From: Chlorocebus sabaeus
Lineage: Eukaryota > Chordata > Mammalia > Primates > Cercopithecidae
Assembly: GCF_047675955.1 (NCBI RefSeq)
Contig: NW_027328092.1
Span: 868,001-932,000, forward strand
Reading direction: 5' to 3'
Length of the DNA: 64,000 bases
In this document: piece after piece, positions 1 through 13,712 of the stretch
Numbering within the stretch: position 1 is the first letter of the stretch
How the letters are laid out: each line of letters begins with the position of its first letter
The notes under the pieces: model-generated
Seen by the model: the letters and a program-made list of their open reading frames with translations, nothing else
The model's database searches: none
What the model was told of the DNA's origin: nothing
Program-made: the position numbers and the translations under genes

Positions 1-168
1 TCTCAAGAAGCCTTTCGCTAAGACTGTTCTTGTGGAATTTGCAAAGTGATATTTGGAAGCCCATATAGGGTTATGGTGAAAAAGGAAATATCTTCCGTTA
101 AAAACTGGAAAGAACCTTTCTGAGAAATTGCTCTGTGTTCTTTTAATTCATCTCACAGAGTTACAGCT
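1..168. repeat. Partial monomer m25 ending the preceding HOR copy
   Basis: The window opens inside an m25 monomer (TCTCAAGAAGCC, then CATATAGGGTTATGG). Its 3' part is not m25-like: positions about 115-146 carry the m24 variants (GAACCTTTCTGAG, GAAATTGC, TTCTTTTAATTC) before returning to the normal m25-to-m1 junction (ACAGCTTGCC). The same patchwork occurs at 14,228-14,399. Confidence 0.85.
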
Positions 169-3100
169 TGCCCCTCTAGAAGCCTTTGCTAAGACTGTTC
201 TTGTGGAATTTGCAAAGTGACATTTGGAAGCCCATAGTGGGCTATGGTGAAAAAGGAAATATCCTAAGATAAAAACTGAAAAGAAGCTTTCTGAGAAACT
301 GCCTTGTGTTCTGTTAATTCATCTCACAGGGTTACAGCTTTCTCCACAAGAAGCCTTTCGCTAAGACTGTTCTTGTGGAATTTCAAAGTGATATTTGTAA
401 AGCCATAGAAGGATATGATGAAAAAGGAAATATCTTCTGTTAAAAACTGGAAAGAAGCTTTCTGAGAAACTGCTTTGTGTTCTGTTAATTCATCTCACAG
501 AGATACAGCTTTCTCCTCAAGAAGTTTTCGCTAAGACTGTGCTTCTGGAATTTGGAAAGTGATATTTGGAAGCCCATAGAGGGCTACGGTGAAAAAGGAA
601 ATAACTTCCGTTAAAAAACAGGAAAGAAGCCCTCTGAGAAACTGCTTTGTGTTCTGCTAATTCATCTCAAGAGTTACAGCTTTCCCCTCAAGCAGTCTTT
701 CGCTAAGACTGTTCTTGGGGAATTTGCAAAGTGATATTTGGAAGCCCATAGAGGGCTATGGTGAAAAAAGAAGTATCTTCCGTTAAAAAGTGGAAAGAAG
801 CTTTCTGAGAATCTGCTTTGTGTTCTGTTAATTCATCTCACAGTGTTACAAATCTCTCCTCAAGTAACCTTTAGCTAAGGCTGATCTTGTGGAATTTGGA
901 AAGTGATATTTGGAAGCCCATAGGGAGCTATGGTGAAAAAGGAAGTATCTTCCGTTAAAATCTGGAAGAAGATTTCTGAGAAACTACTTTGTGTTCTGTT
1001 AATTCATCTCAGAGACTTACATCTTTCCCCTCATGAAGCCTTTCCCTAAGACTCTTCTTGTGGAATTTGCAAAGTGATATTTCGAAGCCCACAGAGGGCT
1101 ATGGTGAAAAAGGAGATATCCTAAGATAACAACTGAAGAGAAACATTCTGAGAAACTGCTCTGTATTCTCTTAATTCATCTCACACAATTACAGCTTTCC
1201 CCTCAAGAAGCCTTTCGCTAAGACTGCTCTTGTGGAATTTGCAGAGTGATACTTGGAAGCCTATAAAGGGCTATGGTGAAAAAGGAAATATCTTCCCTTA
1301 AAAACTGGAAGGAAGCTTTCTGAGAAAGTGCTTTGTGTTCTGTTAATTCATGTCACAGAGTTACATCTTTCCCCTCAAGAAGCCTTTCACTTAGACTGTT
1401 CTTGTGGAATTTGCAAAGTGATATTTGGAAAACCATAGAGGGTTATGGTCAAAATGGAAATATCCTAAGATGAAAACCGAAAAGAAGCTTTCTGAGAAAC
1501 TTCTTTGTGTTCTGTTAATTCATCTCACAGTGTTACAAATTTCTCTTCAAGAAACCTTTAGCTACGTCATATCTTGTGGAATTTGAAAAGTGATATTTGG
1601 AAGCCCATAGGGGGCTATGGTGAAAAAGGAACTATCTTCCATTAAATTCTGGAAAGAAGCTTTCTGAGAAACTACTTTGTGTTCTGTTAAATCATCTCAG
1701 GGACTTACAGCTTTCCCCTCATGAAGCCTTTCCCTAAGACTGTTCTTGTGGAATTTGAAAAGTGATATTTAGAAGCCCACAGAGGGCTATGTTGAAAAAG
1801 GAGATATCCTAAGATAAAAATTGAAAAGAAGCTTTCTGAGAAACTGCTTTGTGTTCTGTCAATTTATCTCACCGAGTTACAGCTTTCCCCTCAAGAAGAC
1901 TTTCGCGATGGTGGTTCTTGTGGAATTTACAAAGTGACATTTGGAAGCCCATGGAGGGCTATCGTGAAAAAGGAAATATCTTCAGGTAAAAACTGGAAAG
2001 AAGCTTTCTGAGAAACTGCTTGTGTTCTGTAAATTCATCTCACAGAGTTACAGCGTTCCCCTCAAGAAGCCTTTCGCTTAGACTGTTCTTGTGGAATTTG
2101 CAAAGTGATATTTGGAAGCCCATAGAGCGCTGTGGTGAAAAAAGAAATATGTTCAGGTAAAAACTGGAAAGAAGCTTTCTGAGAAACTGCTTTGTGTTAT
2201 GTTTATTCATCTCACAGAGTTACTGCGTTCCTCTCAAGAAGCCTTTCGCAAAGATTGTTCTTGTGGAATTTGCAAAATGATATTTGGAAGCCCATAGAGG
2301 GTTATGGTGAAAAAGTAAAATCTTCCCTTAAAAACTGGAAAGAAGCTTTCTGAGAAACTGCTTTGTTTTCGGTTAATTCATCTCACAGTTACTGCTTTCC
2401 CCTCAAGAAGCCTTTTGCTAAGACTGTTCTTGTGGAATTTGGAAAGTGATATTTGGAAGCCCAGAGAGGGCTATGGTGGAAAAGAAAATATCTTCCGTTA
2501 AAAACTGGAAAGAAGCTTTCTGAGAAACTGCTTTGTGTTCTGTCAATTCATCTCACAGAGTTACAGCTTCCCCTCAAGAAGCCTTTCGCTAAGACTGTTG
2601 TTGTGGAATTTTCAAAGTAATATTTTCAAGCCCATAGAGGGCTTAGGTGAAAAAGGAAATATCCTAAGATAAAAACTGGAAAGAATCTTTCTGAGAAATT
2701 GCTTTGTGTTCTGTTAATTCATCTCACAGAGTTACTGCGTTCCCCTCAAGAAGCCTTTCGCTAAGACTGTTCTTGTGGAATTTGAAAAGTGATATTTGGA
2801 AGCCCATAGAGGGTTATGGTGAAAAAGGAAAATCTTCCCTTAAAAACTGGAAAGAAGCTTCCTGAGAAACTGCTTTGTGTTCGGTTAATTCAACTCACAG
2901 TTACTGCTTTCTCCTCAAAAAGCCTTTCGCTAACACTGTTCTTATGCAATTTGCAAAGTGATATTTGGAAGCCCTTAGAGGGTTAAGGTGAAAAAGGAAA
3001 TATCTACCGTTAAAAACTGTAAAGAAGCTTTCTGAGAAACTGCTCTGTGTTCTGTTAATTCATCTCACAGTGTTACAGCATTCCCTTCAGGAAGCCTTTC

Positions 3101-4110
3101 GCTAAGTCTGTTCTTGTGGAATATTCAAGGTGATATCTGGAAGCCCGTAGAGGTCTACGGTGAAAAAGGAAATATCTTCCTTTAAAAACTGGAAAGAAGC
3201 TTTCTGAGAAACTGCTTTGTGTTCTGTTAATTCATCTCACAGAGTCACTGCTTTCACCTCAAGAATCCTTTCGCTGAGAGTCTTCATGTGGAAATTTCAT
3301 AGTGATATTTTCAAGCCCATAGAGGGCTAAGGTGAAAAAGGAAATATCCTAAGATAAAAACTGAAAAGAAGCATTCTGAGAAACTACTTTGTGTTCTGTT
3401 AATTCATCTCACAGTGTTACAGCTTTGCCCTCAAGAAGCCTTTCACGAAGACACTTCTTGTGGAATTTGCAAAGTGATATTTGGAAGCCCATAGAGGGCT
3501 ATGGTGAAAAAGGAAATATCTTTTGTTAAAAACTGAAAGAGGCTTTCTGAGAAACTGCTCTGTGTTCTATTAATTCATCTCACAGAGTTACTGCTTTCCC
3601 AGAAAGAAGCCATTCTCTAAGATTCTTCTTGTGGATTTTTCAAAGTGATATTGGAAGCCCATAGAGGGCTATGGTGAAAAAGGGAATATCTTCCGTTAAA
3701 AACTGGAAAGAATCTTTCTGAGAAACTACTTTGTGTTCTGTTAATTCATCTCACAGAGTTACAGCTTTCCCCTCAAGAAGCCTTTCGCTAAGACTGTTCT
3801 TCTGGAATTTTGAAAGTGATATTTGGAATCCCATAGAGGGCTATGGTGAAAAAGGAAAGATCTTCCGTTAAAAACTGGAAAGAACCTTTCTGAGAAATTG
3901 CTTTGTGTTCTTTTAATTCATCTCACAGAGTTACTGCGTTCCTCTCAAGAAGCCTTTCGCTAAGACTGTTCTTGTGGAATTTGCAAAGTGATATTTGGAA
4001 GCCCATATAGGGTTATGGTGAAAAAGGAAATATCTTCCGTTAAAAACTGGAAAGAAGCATTCTGAGAAACTGCTTTGTGTTCTCTTAGTTCATCTCACAG
4101 AGTTACAGCT
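169..4110. repeat. HOR copy 1, 23-mer (3,942 bp)
   Basis: Monomers m1-m17, one m18/m20 hybrid, then m21-m25. It is one base shorter than copy 2 because m1 lacks a C in CCTTTGCTAAG (near 190). Private or near-private variants shared with copies 2 and 3 include GCCCTCTGAG in m3 and CATAGGGAGC in m5, so these three copies are close relatives. Confidence 0.92.
3081..3252. repeat. Hybrid monomer m18/m20, HOR copy 1
   Basis: The 5' part is m18 (CTTCAGGAAGCC, GAATATTCAAGG, GATATCTGG) and the 3' part m20 (CCCGTAGAGGTCTACGG, TCCTTTAAAAAC). The switch lies between 3,137 and 3,147. It removes two monomer lengths (344 bp), turning a 25-mer into a 23-mer. Confidence 0.87.
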
Positions 4111-7100
4111 TGCCCCTCTAGAAGCCTTTCGCTAAGACTGTTCTTGTGGAATTTGCAAAGTGACATTTGGAAGCCCATAGTGGGCTATGGTGAAAAAGGA
4201 AATATCCTAAGATAAAAACTGAAAAGAAGCTTTCTGAGAAACTGCCTTGTGTTCTGTTAATTCATCTCACAGGGTTACAGCTTTCTCCACAAGAAGCCTT
4301 TCGCTAAGACTGTTCTTGTGGAATTTCAAAGTGATATTTGTAAAGCCATAGAAGGATATGATGAAAAAGGAAATATCTTCTGTTAAAAACTGGAAAGAAG
4401 CTTTCTGAGAAACTGCTTTGTGTTCTGTCAATTCATCTCACAGAGATACAGCTTTCTCCTCAAGAAGTTTTCGCTAAGACTGTGCTTCTGGAATTTGGAA
4501 AGTGATATTTGGAAGCCCATAGAGGGCTACGGTGAGAAAGGAAATAACTTCCGTTAAAAAACAGGAAAGAAGCCCTCTGAGAAACTGCTTTGTGTTCTGC
4601 TAATTCATCTCAAGAGTTACGGCTTTCCCCTCAAGCAGTCTTTCGCTAAGACTGTTCTTGGGGAATTTGCAAAGTGATATTTGGAAGCCCATAGAGGGCT
4701 ATGGTGAAAAAAGAAATATCTTCCGTTAAAAAGTGGAAAGAAGCTTTCTGAGAATCTGCTTTGTGTTCTGTTAATTCATCTCACAGTGTTACAAATCTCT
4801 CCTCAAGTAACCTTTAGCTAAAGCTGATCTTGTGGAATTTGGAAAGTGATATTTGGAAGCCCATAGGGAGCTATGGTGAAAAAGGAAGTATCTTCCGTTA
4901 AAATCTGGAAGAAGATTTCTGAGAAACTACTTTGTGTTCTGTTAATTCATCTCAGAGACTTACATCTTTCCCCTCATGAAGCCTTTCCCTAAGACTCTTC
5001 TTGTGGAATTTGCAAAGTGATATTTCGAAGCCCACAGAGGGCTATGGTGAAAAAGGAGATATCCTAAGATAACAACTGAAGAGAAACATTCTGAGAAACT
5101 GCTCTGTATTCTCTTAATTCATCTCACACAATTACAGCTTTCCCCTCAAGAAGCCTTTCGCTAAGACTGCTCTTGTGGAATTTGCAGAGTGATACTTGGA
5201 AGCCTATAAAGGGCTATGGTGAAAAAGGAAATATCTTCCCTTAAAAACTGGAAGGAAGCTTTCTGAGAAAGTGCTTTGTGTTCTGTTAATTCATGTCACA
5301 GAGTTACATCTTTCCCCTCAAGAAGCCTTTCACTTAGACTGTTCTTGTGGAATTTGCAAAGTGATATTTGGAAAACCATAGAGGGTTATGGTCAAAATGG
5401 AAATATCCTAAGATGAAAACCGAAAAGAAGCTTTCTGAGAAACTTCTTTGTGTTCTGTTAATTCATCTCACAGTGTGACAAATTTCTCTTCAAGAAACCT
5501 TTAGCTACGTCATATCTTGTGGAATTTGAAAAGTGATATTTGGAAGCCCATAGGGGGCTATGGTGAAAAAGGAACTATCTTCCATTAAATTCTGGAAAGA
5601 AGCTTTCTGAGAAACTACTTTGTGTTCTGTTAAATCATCTCAGGGACTTACAGCTTTCCCCTCATGAAGCCTTTCCCTAAGACTGTTCTTGTGGAATTTG
5701 AAAAGTGATATTTAGAAGCCCACAGAGGGCTATGTTGAAAAAGGAGATATCCTAAGATAAAAATTGAAAAGAAGCTTTCTGAGAAACTGCTTTGTGTTCT
5801 GTCAATTTATCTCACCGAGTTACAGCTTTCCCCTCAAGAAGACTTTCGCGATGGTGGTTCTTGTGGAATTTACAAAGTGACATTTGGAAGCCCATGGAGG
5901 GCTATCGTGAAAAAGGAAATATCTTCAGGTAAAAACTGGAAAGAAGCTTTCTGAGAAACTGCTTGTGTTCTGTAAATTCATCTCACAGAGTTACAGCGTT
6001 CCCCTCAAGAAGCCTTTCGCTTAGACTGTTCTTGTGGAATTTGCAAAGTGATATTTGGAAGCCCATAGAGCGCTGTGGTGAAAAAAGAAATATGTTCAGG
6101 TAAAAACTGGAAAGAAGCTTTCTGAGAAACTGCTTTGTGTTATGTTTATTCATCTCACAGAGTTACTGCGTTCCTCTCAAGAAGCCTTTCGCAAAGATTG
6201 TTCTTGTGGAATTTGCAAAATGATATTTGGAAGCCCATAGAGGGTTATGGTGAAAAAGTAAAATCTTCCCTTAAAAACTGGAAAGAAGCTTTCTGAGAAA
6301 CTGCTTTGTTTTCGGTTAATTCATCTCACAGTTACTGCTTTCCCCTCAAGAAGCCTTTTGCTAAGACTGTTCTTGTGGAATTTGGAAAGTGATATTTGGA
6401 AGCCCAGAGAGGGCTATGGTGGAAAAGAAAATATCTTCCGTTAAAAACTGGAAAGAAGCTTTCTGAGAAACTGCTTTGTGTTCTGTCAATTCATCTCACA
6501 GAGTTACAGCTTCCCCTCAAGAAGCCTTTCGCTAAGACTGTTGTTGTGGAATTTTCAAAGTAATATTTTCAAGCCCATAGAGGGCTTAGGTGAAAAAGGA
6601 AATATCCTAAGATAAAAACTGGAAAGAATCTTTCTGAGAAATTGCTTTGTGTTCTGTTAATTCATCTCACAGAGTTACTGCGTTCCCCTCAAGAAGCCTT
6701 TCGCTAAGACTGTTCTTGTGGAATTTGAAAAGTGATATTTGGAAGCCCATAGAGGGTTATGGTGAAAAAGGAAAATCTTCCCTTAAAAACTGGAAAGAAG
6801 CTTCCTGAGAAACTGCTTTGTGTTCGGTTAATTCAACTCACAGTTACTGCTTTCTCCTCAAAAAGCCTTTCGCTAACACTGTTCTTATGCAATTTGCAAA
6901 GTGATATTTGGAAGCCCTTAGAGGGTTAAGGTGAAAAAGGAAATATCTACCGTTAAAAACTGTAAAGAAGCTTTCTGAGAAACTGCTCTGTGTTCTGTTA
7001 ATTCATCTCACAGTGTTACAGCATTCCCTTCAGGAAGCCTTTCGCTAAGTCTGTTCTTGTGGAATATTCAAGGTGATATCTGGAAGCCCGTAGAGGTCTA

Positions 7101-8053
7101 CGGTGAAAAAGGAAATATCTTCCTTTAAAAACTGGAAAGAAGCTTTCTGAGAAACTGCTTTGTGTTCTGTTAATTCATCTCACAGAGTCACTGCTTTCAC
7201 CTCAAGAATCCTTTCGCTGAGAGTCTTCATGTGGAAATTTCATAGTGATATTTTCAAGCCCATAGAGGGCTAAGGTGAAAAAGGAAATATCCTAAGATAA
7301 AAACTGAAAAGAAGCATTCTGAGAAACTACTTTGTGTTCTGTTAATTCATCTCACAGTGTTACAGCTTTGCCCTCAAGAAGCCTTTCACGAAGACACTTC
7401 TTGTGGAATTTGCAAAGTGATATTTGGAAGCCCATAGAGGGCTATGGTGAAAAAGGAAATATCTTTTGTTAAAAACTGAAAGAGGCTTTCTGAGAAACTG
7501 CTCTGTGTTCTATTAATTCATCTCACAGAGTTACTGCTTTCCCAGAAAGAAGCCATTCTCTAAGATTCTTCTTGTGGATTTTTCAAAGTGATATTGGAAG
7601 CCCATAGAGGGCTATGGTGAAAAAGGGAATATCTTCCGTTAAAAACTGGAAAGAATCTTTCTGAGAAACTACTTTGTGTTCTGTTAATTCATCTCACAGA
7701 GTTACAGCTTTCCCCTCAAGAAGCCTTTCGCTAAGACTGTTCTTCTGGAATTTTGAAAGTGATATTTGGAATCCCATAGAGGGCTATGGTGAAAAAGGAA
7801 AGATCTTCCGTTAAAAACTGGAAAGAACCTTTCTGAGAAATTGCTTTGTGTTCTTTTAATTCATCTCACAGAGTTACTGCGTTCCTCTCAAGAAGCCTTT
7901 CGCTAAGACTGTTCTTGTGGAATTTGCAAAGTGATATTTGGAAGCCCATATAGGGTTATGGTGAAAAAGGAAATATCTTCCGTTAAAAACTGGAAAGAAG
8001 CATTCTGAGAAACTGCTTTGTGTTCTCTTAGTTCATCTCACAGAGTTACAGCT
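4111..8053. repeat. HOR copy 2, 23-mer (3,943 bp)
   Basis: Same monomer order as copy 1, including the m18/m20 hybrid. It shares GGTGAGAAAGG (m3) and GTTACGGC (m3/m4 border) with copy 3 but not copy 1, which places it between the two in descent. Nearly identical to copy 1 over the full length by eye. Confidence 0.92.
7024..7195. repeat. Hybrid monomer m18/m20, HOR copy 2
   Basis: Identical junction to copy 1, switch at 7,080-7,090. The shared breakpoint shows that the deletion happened once and was then duplicated. Confidence 0.87.
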
Positions 8054-11000
8054 TGCCCCTCTAGAAGCCTTTCGCTAAGACTGTTCTTGTGGAATTTGCA
8101 AAGTGACATTTGGAAGCCCATAGTGGGCTATGGTGAAAAAGGAAATATCCTAAGATAAAAACTGAAAAGAAGCTTTCTGAGAAACTGCCTTGTGTTCTGT
8201 TAATTCATCTCACAGGGTTACAGCTTTCTCCACAAGAAGCCTTTCGCTAAGACTGTTCTTGTGGAATTTCAAAGTGATATTTGTAAAGCCATAGAAGGAT
8301 ATGATGAAAAAGGAAATATCTTCTGTTAAAAACTGGAAAGAAGCTTTCTGAGAAACTGCTTTGTGTTCTGTCAATTCATCTCACAGAGATACAGCTTTCT
8401 CCTCAAGAAGTTTTCGCTAAGACTGTGCTTCTGGAATTTGGAAAGTGATATTTGGAAGCCCATAGAGGGCTACGGTGAGAAAGGAAATAACTTCCGTTAA
8501 AAAACAGGAAAGAAGCCCTCTGAGAAACTGCTTTGTGTTCTGCTAATTCATCTCAAGAGTTACGGCTTTCCCCTCAAGCAGTCTTTCGCTAAGACTGTTC
8601 TTGGGGAATTTGCAAAGTGATATTTGGAAGCCCATAGAGGGCTATGGTGAAAAAAGAAATATCTTCCGTTAAAAAGTGGAAAGAAGCTTTCTGAGAATCT
8701 GCTTTGTGTTCTGTTAATTCATCTCACAGTGTTACAAATCTCTCCTCAAGTAACCTTTAGCTAAAGCTGATCTTGTGGAATTTGGAAAGTGATATTTGGA
8801 AGCCCATAGGGAGCTATGGTGAAAAAGGAAGTATCTTCCGTTAAAATCTGGAAGAAGATTTCTGAGAAACTACTTTGTGTTCTGTTAATTCATCTCAGAG
8901 ACTTACATCTTTCCCCTCATGAAGCCTTTCCCTAAGACTCTTCTTGTGGAATTTGCAAAGTGATATTTCGAAGCCCACAGAGGGCTATGGTGAAAAAGGA
9001 GATATCCTAAGATAACAACTGAAGAGAAACATTCTGAGAAACTGCTCTGTATTCTCTTAATTCATCTCACACAATTACAGCTTTCCCCTCAAGAAGCCTT
9101 TCGCTAAGACTGCTCTTGTGGAATTTGCAGAGTGATACTTGGAAGCCTATAAAGGGCTATGGTGAAAAAGGAAATATCTTCCCTTAAAAACTGGAAGGAA
9201 GCTTTCTGAGAAAGTGCTTTGTGTTCTGTTAATTCATGTCACAGAGTTACATCTTTCCCCTCAAGAAGCCTTTCACTTAGACTGTTCTTGTGGAATTTGC
9301 AAAGTGATATTTGGAAAACCATAGAGGGTTATGGTCAAAATGGAAATATCCTAAGATGAAAACCGAAAAGAAGCTTTCTGAGAAACTTCTTTGTGTTCTG
9401 TTAATTCATCTCACAGTGTGACAAATTTCTCTTCAAGAAACCTTTAGCTACGTCATATCTTGTGGAATTTGAAAAGTGATATTTGGAAGCCCATAGGGGG
9501 CTATGGTGAAAAAGGAACTATCTTCCATTAAATTCTGGAAAGAAGCTTTCTGAGAAACTACTTTGTGTTCTGTTAAATCATCTCAGGGACTTACAGCTTT
9601 CCCCTCATGAAGCCTTTCCCTAAGACTGTTCTTGTGGAATTTGAAAAGTGATATTTAGAAGCCCACAGAGGGCTATGTTGAAAAAGGAGATATCCTAAGA
9701 TAAAAATTGAAAAGAAGCTTTCTGAGAAACTGCTTTGTGTTCTGTCAATTTATCTCACCGAGTTACAGCTTTCCCCTCAAGAAGACTTTCGCGATGGTGG
9801 TTCTTGTGGAATTTACAAAGTGACATTTGGAAGCCCATGGAGGGCTATCGTGAAAAAGGAAATATCTTCAGGTAAAAACTGGAAAGAAGCTTTCTGAGAA
9901 ACTGCTTGTGTTCTGTAAATTCATCTCACAGAGTTACAGCGTTCCCCTCAAGAAGCCTTTCGCTTAGACTGTTCTTGTGGAATTTGCAAAGTGATATTTG
10001 GAAGCCCATAGAGCGCTGTGGTGAAAAAAGAAATATGTTCAGGTAAAAACTGGAAAGAAGCTTTCTGAGAAACTGCTTTGTGTTATGTTTATTCATCTCA
10101 CAGAGTTACTGCGTTCCTCTCAAGAAGCCTTTCGCAAAGATTGTTCTTGTGGAATTTGCAAAATGATATTTGGAAGCCCATAGAGGGTTATGGTGAAAAA
10201 GTAAAATCTTCCCTTAAAAACTGGAAAGAAGCTTTCTGAGAAACTGCTTTGTTTTCGGTTAATTCATCTCACAGTTACTGCTTTCCCCTCAAGAAGCCTT
10301 TTGCTAAGACTGTTCTTGTGGAATTTGGAAAGTGATATTTGGAAGCCCAGAGAGGGCTATGGTGGAAAAGAAAATATCTTCCGTTAAAAACTGGAAAGAA
10401 GCTTTCTGAGAAACTGCTTTGTGTTCTGTCAATTCATCTCACAGAGTTACAGCTTCCCCTCAAGAAGCCTTTCGCTAAGACTGTTGTTGTGGAATTTTCA
10501 AAGTAATATTTTCAAGCCCATAGAGGGCTTAGGTGAAAAAGGAAATATCCTAAGATAAAAACTGGAAAGAATCTTTCTGAGAAATTGCTTTGTGTTCTGT
10601 TAATTCATCTCACAGAGTTACTGTGTTCCCCTCAAGAAGCCTTTCGCTAAGACTGTTCTTGTGGAATTTGAAAAGTGATATTTGGAAGCCCATAGAGGGT
10701 TATGGTGAAAAAGGAAAATCTTCCCTTAAAAACTGGAAAGAAGCTTCCTGAGAAACTGCTTTGTGTTCGGTTAATTCAACTCACAGTTACTGCTTTCTCC
10801 TCAAAAAGCCTTTCGCTAACACTGTTCTTATGCAATTTGCAAAGTGATATTTGGAAGCCCTTAGAGGGTTAAGGTGAAAAAGGAAATATCTACCGTTAAA
10901 AACTGTAAAGAAGCTTTCTGAGAAACTGCTCTGTGTTCTGTTAATTCATCTCACAGTGTTACAGCATTCCCTTCAGGAAGCCTTTCGCTAAGTCTGTTCT

Positions 11001-12340
11001 TGTGGAATATTCAAGGTGATATCTGGAAGCCCATAGAGTGCTATGGTGAAAAAGGAAATATCTTCCGTTAAAAACTGGAAAGAAGCTTTCTGAGAAACTG
11101 CTCTGTGTTCTGTTAATTCATCTCGCAGAGTTACAGCTTTCCCCTCAAGAAGCCTTTCGCTAAGACTGTTCTTGTGAAATTTGCACATTGATATTTGGAA
11201 GTCCATACAGGGCTACGGTGTAAAAGGAAATATCTTCCGATAAAAACTGGAAGGAAGCTTTATGAGAAACTGCTTTGTGTCCTGTTAATTTATCTCACAG
11301 AGTTACAGCCTTCCCTTCAAGATGCCTTTCGCTAAGACTCTTCTTGTGGAATTGGCAAAGTGTTATTTGGAAGCCCGTAGAGGTCTACGGTGAAAAAGGA
11401 AATATCTTCCTTTAAAAACTGGAAAGAAGCTTTCTGAGAAACTGCTTTGTGTTCTGTTAATTCATCTCACAGAGTCACTGCTTTCACCTCAAGAATCCTT
11501 TCGCTGAGAGCCTTCATGTGGAAATTTCATAGTGATATTTTCAAGCCCATAGAGGGCTAAGGTGAAAAAGGAAATATCCTAAGATAAAAACTGAAAAGAA
11601 GCATTCTGAGAAACTACTTTGTGTTCTGTTAATTCATCTCACAGTGTTACAGCTTTGCCCTCAAGAAGCCTTTCACGAAGACACTTCTTGTGGAATTTGC
11701 AAAGTGATATTTGGAAGCCCATAGAGGGCTATGGTGAAAAAGGAAATATCTTTTGTTAAAAACTGAAAGAGGCTTTCTGAGAAACTGCTCTGTGTTCTAT
11801 TAATTCATCTCACAGAGTTACTGCTTTCCCAGAAAGAAGCCATTCTCTAAGATTCTTCTTGTGGATTTTTCAAAGTGATATTGGAAGCCCATAGAGGGCT
11901 ATGGTGAAAAAGGGAATATCTTCCGTTAAAAACTGGAAAGAATCTTTCTGAGAAACTACTTTGTGTTCTGTTAATTCATCTCACAGAGTTACAGCTTTCC
12001 CCTCAAGAAGCCTTTCGCTAAGACTGTTCTTCTGGAATTTTGAAAGTGATATTTGGAATCCCATAGAGGGCTATGGTGAAAAAGGAAAGATCTTCCGTTA
12101 AAAACTGGAAAGAACCTTTCTGAGAAATTGCTTTGTGTTCTTTTAATTCATCTCACAGAGTTACTGCGTTCCTCTCAAGAAGCCTTTCGCTAAGACTGTT
12201 CTTGTGGAATTTGCAAAGTGATATTTGGAAGCCCATATAGGGTTATGGTGAAAAAGGAAATATCTTCCGTTAAAAACTGGAAAGAAGCATTCTGAGAAAC
12301 TGCTTTGTGTTCTCTTAGTTCATCTCACAGAGTTACAGCT
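8054..12340. repeat. HOR copy 3, complete 25-mer (4,287 bp)
   Basis: All 25 monomers are present, including separate m18, m19 and m20, which the two preceding copies lack. Carries the copy 1/2 variants in m3 and m5, plus its own ACTGTGTTCC at the m15/m16 border (near 10,620) and CTCGCAGAG in m18. It is the likely relative of the chromosome segment from which the 23-mer arose by deletion. Confidence 0.92.
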
Positions 12341-13369
12341 TGCCCCTCTAGAAGCCTTTCGCTAAGACTGTTCTTGTGGAATTTGCAAAGTGACATTTGG
12401 AAGCCCATAGTGGGCTATGGTGAAAAAGGAAATATCCTAAGATAAAAACTGAAAAGAAGCTTTCTGAGAAACTGCCTTGTGTTCTGTTAATTCATCTCAC
12501 AGGGTTACAGCTTTCTCCACAAGAAGCCTTTCGCTAAGACTGTTCTTGTGGAATTTCAAAGTGATATTTGTAAAGCCATAGAAGGATATGATGAAAAAGG
12601 AAATATCTTCTGTTAAAAACTGGAAAGAAGCTTTCTGAGAAACTGCTTTGTGTTCTGTCAATTCATCTCACAGAGATACAGCTTTCTCCTCAAGAAGTTT
12701 TCGCTAAGACTGTGCTTCTGGAATTTGGAAAGTGATATTTGGAAGCCCATAGAGGGCTACGGTGAAAAAGGAAATAACTTCCGTTAAAAAACAGGAAAGA
12801 AGCTTTCTGAGAAACTGCTTTGTGTTCTGCTAATTCATCTCAAGAGTTACAGCTTTCCCCTCAAGCAGTCTTTCGCTAAGACTGTTCTTGGGGAATTTGC
12901 AAAGTGATATTTGGAAGCCCATAGAGGGCTATGGTGAAAAAAGAAATATCTTCCGTTAAAAAGTGGAAAGAAGCTTTCTGAGAATCTGCTTTGTGTTCTG
13001 TTAATTCATCTCACAGTGTTACAAATCTCTCCTCAAGTAACCTTTAGCTAAGGCTGATCTTGTGGAATTTGGAAAGTGATATTTGGAAGCCCATAGGGGG
13101 CTATGGTGAAAAAGGAAGTATCTTCCGTTAAAATCTGGAAGAAGATTTCTGAGAAACTACTTTGTGTTCTGTTAATTCATCTCAGAGACTTACATCTTTC
13201 CCCTCATGAAGCCTTTCCCTAAGACTCTTCTTGTGGAATTTGCAAAGTGATATTTCGAAGCCCACAGAGGGCTATGGTGAAAAAGGAGATATCCTAAGAT
13301 AACAAGTGAAGAGAAACATTCTGAGAAACTGCTCTGTATTCTCTTAATTCATCTCACACAATTACAGCT

Positions 13370-13541
13370 TTCCCCTCAAGAAGCCTTTCGCTAAGACTGC
13401 TCTTGTGGAATTTGCAGAGTGATACTTGGAAGCCTATAAAGGGCTATGGTGAAAAAAGAAATATCTTCCGTTAAAAAGTGGAAAGAAGCTTTCTGAGAAT
13501 CTGCTTTGTGTTCTGTTAATTCATCTCACAGTGTTACAAAT
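13370..13541. repeat. Hybrid monomer m7/m4, HOR copy 4
   Basis: The 5' part is m7 (GACTGCTCTTG, GATACTTGG, CTATAAAGGGC) and the 3' part m4 (AAAAAAGAAATATC, AAAAAGTGG, GAGAATCTGC). The switch lies at 13,440-13,457. It leads back to m5, so m5 and m6 sequences occur twice in this copy. Confidence 0.85.
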
Positions 13542-13712
13542 CTCTCCTCAAGTAACCTTTAGCTAAGGCTGATCTTGTGGAATTTGGAAAGTGATATTTG
13601 GAAGCCCATAGGGGGCTATGGTGAAAAAGGAAGTATCTTCCGTTAAAATCTGGAAGAAGATTTCTGAGAAACTACTTTGTGTTCTGTTAATTCATCTCAG
13701 AGACTTACATCT

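Noticed and set aside
10988..11206. Minus-strand open frames of 72 codons recurring in m18-m19 (also at 27105, 29849, 37738, 40482, 43226, 53516 and 56260)
   Set aside because: They recur because the repeat recurs, at the same phase over m18/m19. They cover about 1.3 monomers, have no recognisable domain, and vanish in copies where one base differs. Chance openings in satellite DNA.
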